A DNA stretch of 64,000 bases. It comes from Brachionus koreanus (taxonomy: Eukaryota; Rotifera; Eurotatoria; Ploima; Brachionidae). The notes below the pieces were generated by a model. It was not told where the DNA came from, did no database searches, and saw only the letters and a program-made list of their open reading frames with translations. Where the stretch lies: positions 921,517 through 985,516 of the forward strand of contig PJRA01000453.1 in assembly GCA_016987375.1 (NCBI GenBank). Reading direction: 5' to 3'. Positions 53,316 through 64,000 of this stretch are shown one piece after another (within the stretch, counting starts at the first letter, position 1; the number at the start of each line of letters is the position of its first letter). The position numbers were made by a program, and so were the translations under genes.

Positions 53316-55191
53316 TTAATTAAATCTCTGTGACACTTGCTTGTCAATCGGATTCATTTGATCATAGAACGACGGAGCCTGAAGAATGATGCATACAGTG
53401 CCAACAAAACAAGCAGTGGTAAATATCCACAAAAAAAGTCTGTCAACAACCAAAGCTACATATTTCCATTGCTCTTTGACCATTTTTTCCTCATCATCCT
53501 GTCTCATATGCTCGCAAACGAAATTCAGACTTTCTATGGCTTTCATTACTTCCACTGCTCTATATTTCGGCTTATTTGACTTGACCATGGGTTTTCCTCT
53601 TCGATATCGCATTAAACTAAAATCATTGTATAAACTATTACGTTGTGCTGGTTTAAAAATATCATTTGGTTTGTTTATAGTCATTAAACTAGCATAACTA
53701 AATGACAAATTTCCGATTCTAATTTGTTCCTTTGGCTGACGCATTAGCAACAATTTTGGTAAAGCTTTGAGAAAAATTTGTTTGACCCAAGTAGGCATAG
53801 TATGAGTTGATGGTGATCTAAAATGAACATTTAGCACAATTACTGTAACCAAAATGGACAATGTGACCAAGATCATGGTGAAAAGCAGATATTTTCCGAT
53901 TAAAGGAACCACTAAAGAAGTCGGTGGTATCAACTCGGCAAGCAAGAGGAAAAAAACGGTTAACGAAAGCAAAATGCTCACACATAGAGATATTTTTTCG
54001 CCACTATCACTTGGCAAATAGAAAGTCAGCACTGTTAAAAAAGATATTCCAACACAGGGTACAATTAAATTAACTGTATAGAATAGCGTTTTACGTCTAA
54101 GAGTTATGTTAAATGTTATGTCTGGATAGGGCTCGGGACAACATGGATAGGTTTTTACATTGCGTTTGGCCGGCACTGACATTATGTCCCATTCAACGCT
54201 CTGATAATAATCTCTTAAATCTATGCCTATTGGTATTTGATCACTAGGATCAATACGCTGATTCACATGCACCAAATCCACCTGAAATCCATCATAGGTC
54301 CAACTGCCAAATTTCATTGTGCAGTGCTGTTCATCAAAGGGAAAAAATTCCACATTAATAGTACAAGAGCTCTTAAATATTGCAGGTGGTTCCCACAAAA
54401 CTTTACCATCATAGTGCAATGTTGCTTTGGTCATCAAAGTAACCTCATAATTTCCATCAGCACTTGAATTAAAAAAAAAAGTTTAAAAAAAAAATTCTAT
54501 TTTATTTTTCAAGCCACGGACACAAAGCTAAACATTTAAATAGGACTACAGTTAATTACTTGTTATATAAAATTATGTCGGGTATCTTTAGAATACTTAA
54601 TGTTAAGATAAAATCATATTTAGAAAGAAAATAATAAATACCCATATGCTCTCACTAGGCACGTAAAGAACTTCAACGCCTCCATACTCTCTGGGATTCC
54701 ATTTTAACTTGTAGTCTATCCATTCCTGAATAATTAATGGTGGTAAAAAAAAAAACAGACAATAGAATTAATAAAGATAGCTATTACTTGTCTCAACCAA
54801 ACATTAGTTGTCATAATTTGATTTTTTTCATCCTAAATTTTTTAAAATAAATGAGCAAAAAAAAAAGGATTAAAATTGAGTATGATTAAAAACGTACAAC
54901 ATCTAAAATTTGCGTTAACTTTAGACCCATGTACACAGTCAATTTTTCTGTATTGTTTCCAACGGGACGTATAAGCCGATTGTATCTAGTAATCAAGTCA
55001 TCGTAAAGACGCTTGGCATCCGAGCTCACAGCATTTACTTTAGTAGATTATCAAAAATTTAAATTAATTTTTAATTTTAGTTTAAATTTAAAAAATAAAA
55101 TAAAATTTTTTAGAATTTTTTATTTACCTATGAGCAAATTTTGGTTAATAGCTAAAGTAGAAATAAAACAATAAAAGCATATACTGAGCAT
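53316..55191 (-). CDS. Nicotinic acetylcholine receptor alpha-type subunit
   Basis: Pentameric ligand-gated cation channel subunit at synapses. Six exons on the minus strand: 55191-55128, 55037-54898, 54832-54788, 54725-54642, 54560-54585 (a 26-nt microexon, IPDIILYN) and 54462-53316, giving 501 residues. It has a signal peptide ([14 protein letters not shown]), the Cys-loop [15 protein letters not shown], and the vicinal cysteines [10 protein letters not shown] that define alpha subunits and contact acetylcholine. [15 protein letters not shown] leads into M1; M2 begins [17 protein letters not shown], with the Glu of the cation-selective intermediate ring. M3 is followed by a short cytoplasmic loop, then M4 ([17 protein letters not shown]). 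The intron positions at RQ|EW, W|IPDI and after LYNN are typical of the family. It is transcribed divergently from the non-alpha subunit. Confidence 0.95.
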
Positions 55192-57853
55192 ATTTGAAAA
55201 AGCTTAAAAAAAGAATAAAGCTAGAATAATCAAAAATTAATTAGATTTACTTCTAATTAATTTTATTTGACTGATAAGTTGAAAAATCATGAGCCCATTA
55301 TTCGAGAGCTTGTCTGAATTTGAATTATTTCGAAGCAAAAGTTTTGTTTCAGCCTTCCAAGATTGATTAGGTCTAAAATTAACTAAGAGAAAGCAATATA
55401 TACATATATATGATAATTACTATTTATCATGACTATCAACCCAGCTACAAAATTAATGCAATATCCTACAATTTTGTTCTAGTGTATTGAATAATCGTTC
55501 CTAAAAGCTTCTTACCCGAAAGTTACTGAATTTCATTTCGTTTATTTTTCATTTCCCTAAAGCAAATAGTTCTAAAAGGCCAAGTTGAGATAAGCTCGAA
55601 AGAAAAACATTCCTCAAGAAGCATGCTCGATTTATCATATGAAGTTAAGACTCTATTTTTAATTAGATTAAATAAGCTTGGCTTCAAATAACTTAATTTA
55701 AATCAATAGATACAATCAACTCTTCAAATTACACTTCATTGTCATCAGTTGCTAGTATTTCAGCAAGCAAAAAACACTCAAATTGAATACTCTTTTGATC
55801 TTAAGGTCTAAAGAAGTGAATTAAAACACCTATAAATATTAAATTTCAATTAAATAAGCAAGTGCTGCTTATCAAGTGCTTACCATTCATTAAATAGTAT
55901 TAAGCTAAATTAATTTTTCAACTAGGTTGATATGCTTTAAAAAAAATTAAAAAAATATTGTGAAATTTGAGCGATTAGTTCCTGATTTGCTTTGAAAACT
56001 AGGTACTTTGGGCGTAAGAAAAAAAAATCGATTTAAAATGATTTAATTTTTTATCATTGATTGCAGGAAGATAAATATTTAGAGAAAAAAAAAAGCAAAG
56101 AAGAATAAAAACTGCGAGACGCTTCACTAAAGCAAATTAATTCAACGTCATTTATTTCAAGCTAAGCAAATGTGGGAATTAATACTAGGTAAAAAGAAAA
56201 AAGAATAGATTTATTTTTCTTGCGGGATAAGTTATTTATGATAGACTGGCGATGAGGCGGCAAATATAGCTACGAATTAAATTGTTTTTTTATTTGACTT
56301 GGAATTTTAAGTGTCTTAATCAAGCAAAATGATGGTGCTTGATTATAAATTTGAATTTTTATCCCTCTTTTTTAAAAATTCTTAATTGCAATAAATCATA
56401 GTATCTTTTTAATAGTATTTGCAGCAAAAAGCACAAGTGCTCAAGAATACTAATTAATTATCATGCAATAACAACAGCTAAAAAACAAATATTTAACCAA
56501 GTTTCTAGAAACAAACCAAATAGACGGAAATTGTTGTGACTTGAGATATGATAATCGTTTGCCAAGTAAATAGCAATTGTTTTTGAGAGTCTTAGCGGCA
56601 TTGTTTAAATATTTCAAATATTTTTTAGACTTTTTTTTTCTTGTGTTCGTGCAATTCGGCCTAATGCATTTTAACTCGTTATTAGATAAAACATCTCCTA
56701 TTAGACTTTCATGATTACTCCAAATTGCATGAGTTAGATAAGACTATGTTCATATTTGTATTTAAATTAAATTTTTTTTAATCTTACTCAAGTCATCATC
56801 AAAAGCCTAAGTTAATCTTAAGCGCAAACAAAATTTAATTAAATTGCCGGTTGCTACGAAACACTTGGCTCAACAAAAAAAATTTAAATCAATTTCCGCT
56901 TAGAGTGAATTTTGATTAAGTGAAGTTTTAATTTAAAAAATAAAAATGAGAGAAAAGTAAAAAAATTTATTCAACTGTCAGTTATGAGTATTAAGCCGTG
57001 ATTTATTTCAAATTTGAAAATAATAAAGGCTTTTTTACTTTATTTAAATATGACAGAAACATGACTGGTAATATGAAGCAGTTGTGTATTTGGTATAGAA
57101 GAGCTAAGCGTCGATGTCGGCAGGTGAACTCAATTTTAAAATATTTCCGAGCTAGAAATTGCTCTCGTGTTCTAACCGATTGGCAAGCAGATTAATTAAA
57201 GAAAGAAAATTTTGGGTTAAAGCCTCAAAGCTAGAAGATAAAAGTAAAGCATATGTTTCGAATAGATAGCTTCAAAGCCAAAAATTATGCATTAATCAAG
57301 ATAATAATGCGAAAAGCAGTGAACCTATTTTGTAAGGATTAGATCTGAATTCCTATAAAATTCCAATCTTGTTTATGCAAATAAATTTTGAGCAAAGATA
57401 TTCGATAAACAAGCCAGTTTAAGAAAACCATCAGTTTTTTTTTCTCGCTCTTTCTTTTTTTTTAATTTTGTTTTCTATTCTTCGTTTAGCTCTTAATCGG
57501 GTCTTGTGAGCGTGCCGATCTCGGCTCGATTTCAAGCCATCGATCTTCTATATATGATAGATAAATCATTAAATTTTCATAAATTTCAGATACCAAATAT
57601 AAATCTAAAAGAATGCTCTTAATTTTTTTATAATTACCTTTCACAAAAAAAAAAGTATTATTTTTCTAGTACAGAATTCAATTTTTATTCAATTTATGCA
57701 ATTAGTTTTTCTAATTTGAGTCCCATTTGGACTGTTTTAAAATTTTTTTCAGATAAATGCGGCTGACTCATGCGGAAAAAAAATGTAATATTTGCCTTGG
57801 CTAATGAAACTGGAATCGATAATTTAAATGATCAATAGCCTGTTTTTTGTTAA
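55192..57853. other. Shared upstream region of two nAChR subunits
   Basis: About 2.7 kb between the divergent start codons. No exon is supported. Two GC-elevated islands stand out, 57056-57190 and 57485-57540; the second contains GCCGATCTCGGC, a short stem. Short ORFs here are not convincing. Confidence 0.5.
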
Positions 57854-60236
57854 ATGTGGATGAGTTTTAAAATAGATTTAGTTTTTTTTATACATTTAAT
57901 TCTATTGTTCAATTGTGCTCACAAATATATGGTCGAATGTTCTACTGATGAAGAAAGATTGATAAAAAAGTTGTTCAAAGGATACAATAAACTAATAAGA
58001 CCTGTGCGAAATGCTACCGACGCGATCGAAATTACCATGGATCTTGTACTTTTGCAGCTCATTAATGTGGTAAATAGACTCTTAGAGAATTTTCTTATTT
58101 TTTCTTATTTTCAAATCATAGCCAAAAATAAATATGCGCGCTTAATTCAACTCATTAATTAATTTATAAAGATATTTGTTTGATCATTTTATTTATTTTT
58201 TTTAATTTACTTTGGAAAAAAATTGACAAATAGAGTATTGATGATGATTGATTGATAGGGAAAATAAGAAAGCCGTTGTCAGCCAGGAAACAATTAAGCG
58301 TTGAGAGAAATTTTATGTTTGTTTGAGTTGGCAAACAAAGCAACCATGATAATATTTGTTACTCTTATCAAGCTCAATTTTTTGATCATTAAATAAATTA
58401 ATCATTTTTTCTTCCTATTCATTGTTTATTTAAAGTGATCAATATTTTGCATATTTATTTTCTCTAAATCAATGACTTTCATAAATTAAATAAAGAAAAT
58501 AAAAGTTCAATTTTAATCTAAATTATTAATCAATTTAGTATGAAAAAGAACAAATAATGAAAACAAATGTTTGGTTGAATTTGAGATGGCGTGATTTTCA
58601 GCTTGAATGGTCGACCAAAGATCACAAAGTGGGCTCTTTTCGAGTACCCAACGAAAGAGTTTGGGTAAATATAGAAAAAAAATTAAGTTTCACTAGAAAT
58701 AATGTTTTTGATCAAAAAAATAAAAATTAAATTATCTTATTTTTTCTCAGAATTTATAATTCTAGTGATAGAAAAAAAAAAAATTTTCAAATAAATCTGG
58801 TAAAATAAAAAATAAAATTTTAACTTATCTAGACACCAGACATTGTTTTGTTTAATAATGCTGATGGTAACTACGAGGCAAGCTTCAAACCGAATGTGGT
58901 TGTTTACGGTGATGTTGACCAAAATTCAACAAATATTCTCTGGATTCCGCCAGCAATATACAAAAGTTCATGTACAATAGATGTGAAATACTTTCCGTTT
59001 GATGAACAAGTATGCGAAATGCGCTTCGGTTCATGGACATTCGATGCCCATCAAGTGATAATTAAGCGCGAAAAGCCGATGGTTAATTTGGAGGACTATT
59101 TGCCGAGTGGCACATGGGATATCATAAGCGTTCCTGTCGAAGAGTTTCATTCAAAAGATACAAATCGCATGGAACTAGTCTATCATTTTCGCATTCGCCG
59201 AAAAACACTTTTTTACACAGTCAACTTGATAATACCAACTGTATTGATTAGTTTTTTGAGCATATTTGTGTTCTATTTGCCGACAGATGAAGGCGAAAAA
59301 ATGACTCTGTGCATTTCAATCCTGCTCGCTCTTGTGGTATTTTTGTTGCTTGTTTCCAAGATTCTTCCTCCGACTTCAATGGTCATACCACTCATATCCA
59401 AATACCTGATATTCACTTTAATGATGAACATAGTGACCATTTTGAACACAGTAATTATCATAAACTGGAATTATCGAACACCTAGGACCCATAAAATGCC
59501 CAAATGGGTCCGAACTGTTTTTATTGAGTTCTTTCCCAAGATATTATTCATGAAACGTCCCGATGTCCACAACGAACAGGAAATGTCTCAGTCACAATCA
59601 AAAACAGAATATTGTTCACATAATTTAGATGAAAAAATCGGTGCTAAAAACTTTGCTACTCGCTCGGACCACACTAATACAAGTCCGAGGCCCAAACAGC
59701 AGCAACATGTCAAATTAGACAAAATATATCTAGATAAAAAGTCAGGACCGAGAAAAAATCGCTTTGTGCTACAGACATCGAGTGAGAACGAGTCTTTAGC
59801 GAATAAAGCAACCGCTTTTCAGCGTAATGCTAGAGAAAAAAATCCATTAAACGATGCAAAATATATTGAAATTGAAGCTACTACTTCGGATGACGATAGA
59901 ACTTTTGAATTCAGCCCAGATATACTTGATGCTGCTGATAAAATAACCTACATAACAAATCATATCAAAAGTGAAAACGACTATGAAGAAGTAATACTTG
60001 AAAAAAAAAATTTATTTGTTTAAAATTTTTATTTAATTATAAATTTTATTTTATTTAAGATTCGAGATGACTGGAAGTATGTTGCTTTAGTGATCGATAG
60101 ATTACAGTTGTATATATTTTTTTTAGTTAATTTAATTGGCACTGCAGTTATTCTATTTGATGCGCCATACATATTCCAATTTGTTGATCAGCAAAAAATA
60201 CTTAAAGAGCTCATCGAGAATAATAAGTTTACTTAA
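57854..60236 (+). CDS. Nicotinic acetylcholine receptor non-alpha subunit
   Basis: Exons 57854-58069, 58539-58664, 58833-59990 and 60060-60236 give 558 residues. A signal peptide (about 1-25) and the ligand-binding domain come first, with Cys-loop CTIDVKYFPFDEQVC. Loop C lacks the vicinal Cys pair, so this is a non-alpha (beta-like) subunit that needs an alpha partner. [15 protein letters not shown] leads into M1; M2 begins GEKMTLCISILLALVVF and ends VSKILPPTS with Lys at the outer 20' position, as in several non-alpha subunits. The M3-M4 loop is long and polar (about 250 to 385 of exon 3), and M4 is on the last exon (YIFFLVNLIGTAVILFDAPY). It keeps the introns before YEKEQ and at W|TPDI but lacks two introns present in the alpha gene. 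It has one extra intron in the loop (EE|IRDDW). Confidence 0.94.
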
Positions 60237-60852
60237 ATGCCATTTTTGTACTGTTGTTTTAATACAAAAAAACAAAAAAAATTGTTAAATTTTTGTGTAC
60301 AATTAAATAAAAATAAATATTTAAAATTTAAAATTTTTATTTTAAATATATTTAATAATTTAATTTTTTGTGAATATCAAATTTCATCTTTTAAGCATAA
60401 ATAAATATATTCTGAATAAAAATAGATATTATGTTTCATCAAAAATGTGCAAGAGTTAAAAGATAGTCAAAATTTTATTTATTAAACTAAATGATTTATA
60501 ATAAGAGCTTGATCTTTAGCGATTAAACTCAATGCATTGTTTTTGCCTAGTAATTATTTTTACTTCTTTTGAATTTATATTTTTGATTATAAGCTCTCAT
60601 GAAAAATTAATAATCAGAAAATCATAAACTATCTAGTTTCTTATCTTAATCTGTTTTTCTAATTTTAGATTACAACATCATAAATATAGATCTTAAGCAA
60701 TCTTTCATTTAAATCAATAATTTTACAATAACAATAAGAAACCAAATGTTTAAAAACAGATTTTTAATTTTATTAAAGTCTCTTATATATTAGTATATTA
60801 TCTAAATCTCTTCCTCTAATGGTCGAATTTTTTATAGCCATCAAGATCTTAA
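60237..60852. other. Intergenic region downstream of nAChR non-alpha
   Basis: AT-rich with a poly(A)-signal-dense start (60300-60350). No upstream transposase exons for the SWIM ORF were recognised here. Confidence 0.5.
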
Positions 60853-61287
60853 TCTCAAGTTGACGACTATATTTTTACAAAACAAAATTTATCGTGGCGT
60901 ACATTTAGTGATTATTCTGAATTTTGTCAGATCAACGAGACCAATCTTTGCTCCGACGATTGGAAAAAAAGTAAATGCAATTGCGGAGAATTTGCTAAAA
61001 ACTACATCTGTATTCATGTTCTTGGCCTTGCATACCCTTACAAGCTTTGCATTTTCCCAGAAGAAGCTAAAACTATTTCAATTTGTCATAAACGCAAAAG
61101 AGGGAAACCAAAAAATCAAAAAGCAGATTTGTTTTACCAAAATGATTATAATGAGAGCAGCTCAGATAATGAATTCGAACTTGAGCAAGCAGCTGTCGAC
61201 CAAGTGCCTACGATCCAAACATATTCTGCCGAAGTAACAATCGTCGATGTGGAATTACCAAGAAAACGAGGACGACCTAAGAAATAA
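60853..61287 (+). pseudogene. SWIM zinc-finger/AT-hook ORF, Mutator-transposase type fragment
   Basis: An open frame of 144 codons with no internal ATG, so it would be missed by start-based ORF calling. The SWIM finger CxC-x8-CxH is visible as CNCGEFAKNYICIH followed by VLGLAYPYKL. A basic stretch (HKRKRGKPKNQK), an acidic linker (about 95-125) and a terminal AT-hook (PRKRGRPKK) before TAA complete it. This order is the C-terminal end of MULE/Mutator-like transposases and of host genes derived from them. The rest of the transposase (DDE core) is not seen upstream. A possible acceptor (CTCAAG, 60859) could make this a terminal exon. AATAAA overlaps the stop (61283-61288). The intact frame and normal codon use argue against old decay. 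Confidence 0.55.
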
Positions 61288-62667
61288 ACAACTCAGGTTA
61301 AAAAAAAACAAGAAAAAACTAATCAAATTTTTATTTCTAAATAAAAAAATAATTTTGTTATACAATTAATTCATTTTATCATTTAAATAAATATTTTTTT
61401 CATTAAAATTTGTTTCTTTTGTCATACCTAAATTAATAAATAGCCATCTCAACTAATAATTTTGTCATAGTTTTGTTCTTATTGTCAGAGCAATTCGTTT
61501 TTTATAGTCAGCTAAAATATATTTTATTAATCACCACTTTTAATTATTTTTGTCATCCTATAAAAATTAAATTTGTTACCCCTAAAAAATATGAGCCTTT
61601 ATTAAATTCTTGATAAATAAATATAAAGCTGTACAGCAGCTTCTAATTAAAAGATAATAATAGACTGGATGTAAGGCTAGATGGATTCAGTGTAGAGCAA
61701 CTAACTAAACTAATGCTAAATCACAGAAATATCAACTAAATCTTCAGATTAACAAAAATTGGTAAACCTACACTTGAAAGTAAAAGGAGAAAAATTGACG
61801 AAATTCAACCAGTTGTTCCTCAAGCCATTATTATTTTGACTTGAACTTTAAAACGTTTTCATTCTTAATTAAACCATTTTGTTATCAAAAAAATTATAAA
61901 TTTTTAAATTAATCTCTTGAAAAAAATTAAAAACTTTTTAAAATTAATTGGAAAATATCATTGAAAATTTTACTCAGAAATATAAAACGATATTTGAGTT
62001 TAGATTTGAAAACATCAAAATGAATAGTATAAAATAATATTTTCAAATTTAAAATTTTGAATTTTAAATTTTATTTTTCAGTTTATTAAAAACATTAATT
62101 GAGAAAAAAATTTAAGTTTTTTAACATTTTGAAATAAAATTATTTATCTGACCGGTTAGATCGAAAAAAATCTAGACTTAAAAGATAACAACTTGAGAAA
62201 CAGCTTTGAATTCTTCAACTATTTAAAATCTTTAGCAAATAGAACATTGTTTATCTACATGCCTTCACGGAAACAAGACAAGTTGCAAGCAAGAATCACC
62301 GATTGACGATTATAACTCTACTTGTTAAGTAGAGAGAAAAATTCTTCATCACTTAATCATCATTTCTGCAACTTCAAAAAAATCTATTCAATGACAAGTT
62401 TTACAAATTCAAATCTCAGTAATATTAGTCATATTGTAATGATACATCATTAGTTTTTCACCTTCTTCATTTGATTTTCTTATACAATTGTTTATTATTC
62501 TACATTAATTTAAAAAAATTAAAAACACTAAAATCACAGGACAAAAAATTTTGCCTTTTGTTAATTTTAGATTAAATTTATATACGAATAAAAAAATAGC
62601 GTGTAATATTTTTAAAATTTTAATTAAAGAGAAATAAAGAAAAAAATTGTTTGATAAAAAATAAGAG
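61288..62667. other. Intergenic region upstream of AQR
   Basis: Mostly AT-rich. The part 61655-61845 is more protein-like in composition but interrupted by stop codons, perhaps a decayed coding or transposon fragment. No promoter element could be placed with confidence. Confidence 0.45.
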
Positions 62668-64000
62668 ATGAGCAACAATAATCAGCGGGTTGCGATTCCA
62701 ACAGTGGATCAAATAGCCAAAGATGCCATCACTCAGATAGCTCATCGGTACTGGTGTCAGCAAGATGAAGACAAACCATTGGAAGCCTATGAACCGAAGC
62801 TAATTGAAGACATATATTTTAACGAGTTGCTGAAAACAAATTTTTCCCTTCGTCGAATAATGCTGCTCGAATTCAGTCAGTATCTAGAAAATTATTTATG
62901 GAAAAATTTCCAATCAGAGCAGGCAAGCAAAGCCCACTTATTATCCATAGTAATTATGGTAAATGAAAAATTTCGTGAGCGTGTTTTTGCATGGGAATGT
63001 TTTCGTTCACAAAATCAAAGTGAATTTCCCGCTTTTTTTAATTCAATCCTTCATTTATGCTTGGACAAATCTCCCAAAAACAAACAACACCAACTTTCTT
63101 ATCAAGAACAATCGATTTTGATAAAATTTTTGGACAATTGTATAAACAGCTTGGAGGTTGAACTAATCCGCTTACAAATACAAAAAATTTGCGGATTTCC
63201 CATGTGGTTTAGTTTGTGCGAAAATAGACGCGATCACGAATTCAAACAATTTCCAAAATTAAAAAAATACTGGAAAGCAATACAAAAACAAGACCAAAAA
63301 TTGTCTCAATCTGAACTTGACAAAGTCAACTTTGAGCGTTATTTTTTCAAAAATTTGATTAATAAATTTCTTAAAGTAGTTAACATTTGTACCAAACAAG
63401 AAGATGGTCAGTTAGACGAAGACCTAAAATACAGTATTAATTATTTGGAACGTTTTCTTGAGCTTCTAATTGACATTGAATCACTTCTGCCCACAAGACG
63501 CTTTTTTAACACACTTCTCGATGACACTAATATATTGACCCATTGTTATCTAAGCGACATTGCCAAAAATCCAGACGAAAAATACAACTTATTCAAACAA
63601 TTGTTTGAAATGCTGAAATTTTATGCCAAATTTGAGATTGATGATCAAACTGGTGAGGCCAAAACTGAGCCACAAGTGCTCGAGTCCCACTACAACAAAT
63701 TGAAAAGTCTACAACGTGGTGTTTTCAAATATTTTCGCCAAGATCTACTTACTTTTTCATTGACTAACATATCGACCATTGACAAACGAGACACGTTGCT
63801 TAAACATTTGTCTGGATTAAGCAACGAAAGGCTTTATTCATTAGCTGAATATTTGCATCTTGTGCCAACCAAAGAGTCCATTCAAGATCTTGAATATAGT
63901 TCAGATTTTTTAATTGAGTGCATTGTGTGGCACATGCAATTGAGAGACAGTCAATTGGACGAGCTTAATTCAATGCCGCTTTATCCAACTGAAGATGTTA
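62668..64000 (+). CDS. AQR: Intron-binding protein aquarius, 5' part (runs off the window)
   Basis: A 444-codon open frame without introns, cut by the window end. AQR is the spliceosomal DEAD-like SF1 RNA helicase (IBP160) that binds introns about 40 nt upstream of the branch site as part of the pentameric intron-binding complex. The seen part is the N-terminal ARM-like domain. Matching segments: IMLLEFSQYLENYLWKNF, VNEKFRERVFAWECF, SLEVELIRLQIQKI, ESLLPTRRFFNTLLDD, MLKFYAKFEIDDQTG and SMPLYPTEDV, all collinear with vertebrate AQR residues about 1-450. The helicase domains lie beyond the window. The ATG at 62668 is chosen because homology to the family begins within the next 15 residues. Confidence 0.96.
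   Translation, partial: MSNNNQRVAIPTVDQIAKDAITQIAHRYWCQQDEDKPLEAYEPKLIEDIYFNELLKTNFSLRRIMLLEFSQYLENYLWKNFQSEQASKAHLLSIVIMVNEKFRERVFAWECFRSQNQSEFPAFFNSILHLCLDKSPKNKQHQLSYQEQSILIKFLDNCINSLEVELIRLQIQKICGFPMWFSLCENRRDHEFKQFPKLKKYWKAIQKQDQKLSQSELDKVNFERYFFKNLINKFLKVVNICTKQEDGQLDEDLKYSINYLERFLELLIDIESLLPTRRFFNTLLDDTNILTHCYLSDIAKNPDEKYNLFKQLFEMLKFYAKFEIDDQTGEAKTEPQVLESHYNKLKSLQRGVFKYFRQDLLTFSLTNISTIDKRDTLLKHLSGLSNERLYSLAEYLHLVPTKESIQDLEYSSDFLIECIVWHMQLRDSQLDELNSMPLYPTEDV

Noticed and set aside
56998..57195. 65-codon ORF upstream of nAChR non-alpha
   Set aside because: Begins in AT sequence with no homology; only the latter half is GC-elevated, so it is recorded as an island rather than a gene.
60860..61237. 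125-codon plus-strand ORF starting MTTIFLQNK
   Set aside because: It is the shifted-frame shadow of the SWIM/AT-hook frame at 60853-61287, which has coherent zinc-binding and AT-hook motifs.
1..64000. CRISPR arrays, operons with Shine-Dalgarno sites, rRNA genes
   Set aside because: Introns, poly(A) signals and animal gene content show a eukaryotic nuclear contig; no regularly spaced repeats or rRNA-like blocks were seen.

Overview
The window is a very AT-rich animal nuclear contig with 21 confidently recognised protein-coding genes, several smaller ORFs, and one run of Ns (32445-32592). Introns are mostly tiny (48-70 nt, GT..AG) and many genes are intronless. Genes are packed in clusters separated by AT-rich gene-poor stretches of 2-6 kb. 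Content is bilaterian: exocyst, SUMO E2, neuropeptide GPCR, nuclear receptor, nicotinic receptors, TULP4. Base composition, compact introns and AG-acceptor-like sites just upstream of several start codons fit a small protostome such as a monogonont rotifer. That placement is an inference, not shown by the sequence.

Layout. 1.8-7.1 kb: EXOC8, a CREBL2-like bZIP and a divergent nuclear receptor (+). 7.5-9.0 kb: a neuropeptide-type GPCR (-, four exons). 13.8-17.0 kb: a truncated PABP-like three-RRM protein (+) and UBC9/UBE2I (-). 17.6-29.3 kb is the densest part: S1 protease (+), listerin LTN1 (+), TTC5 (+), a membrane-anchored S1 protease paralogue (-), SIRT6 (-) and the ADP-ribose hydrolase OARD1 (-). 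31.2-33.7 kb: two convergent paralogues of an unrecognised secreted six-cysteine/FN3-like family flanking the gap. 34-38 kb: a small charged coiled-coil ORF and RPRD2-like (-). 44.2-52.0 kb: TULP4 (+) and TMEM9 (+). 53.3-60.2 kb: divergent nicotinic receptor alpha (-) and non-alpha (+) subunits. 60.8-61.3 kb: a SWIM zinc-finger/AT-hook ORF of Mutator-transposase type. 62.7 kb to the edge: the 5' part of Aquarius (AQR).

Functional links. SIRT6 makes O-acetyl-ADP-ribose and OARD1-type macrodomains hydrolyse it; here the two genes lie head-to-tail 138 nt apart. LTN1 and TTC5 both work on ribosomes near the exit tunnel and are also adjacent. The two S1 proteases flanking that pair share an unusual S1 pocket. 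The two nicotinic subunits share a 2.7 kb divergent upstream region. Repeats include a tRNA-derived SINE candidate with a second tail-like copy 10.8 kb away, a 23-bp perfect hairpin and several dispersed short repeats. Exon boundaries were placed by hand from splice consensus, reading phase and family length; no alignments or searches could be run.
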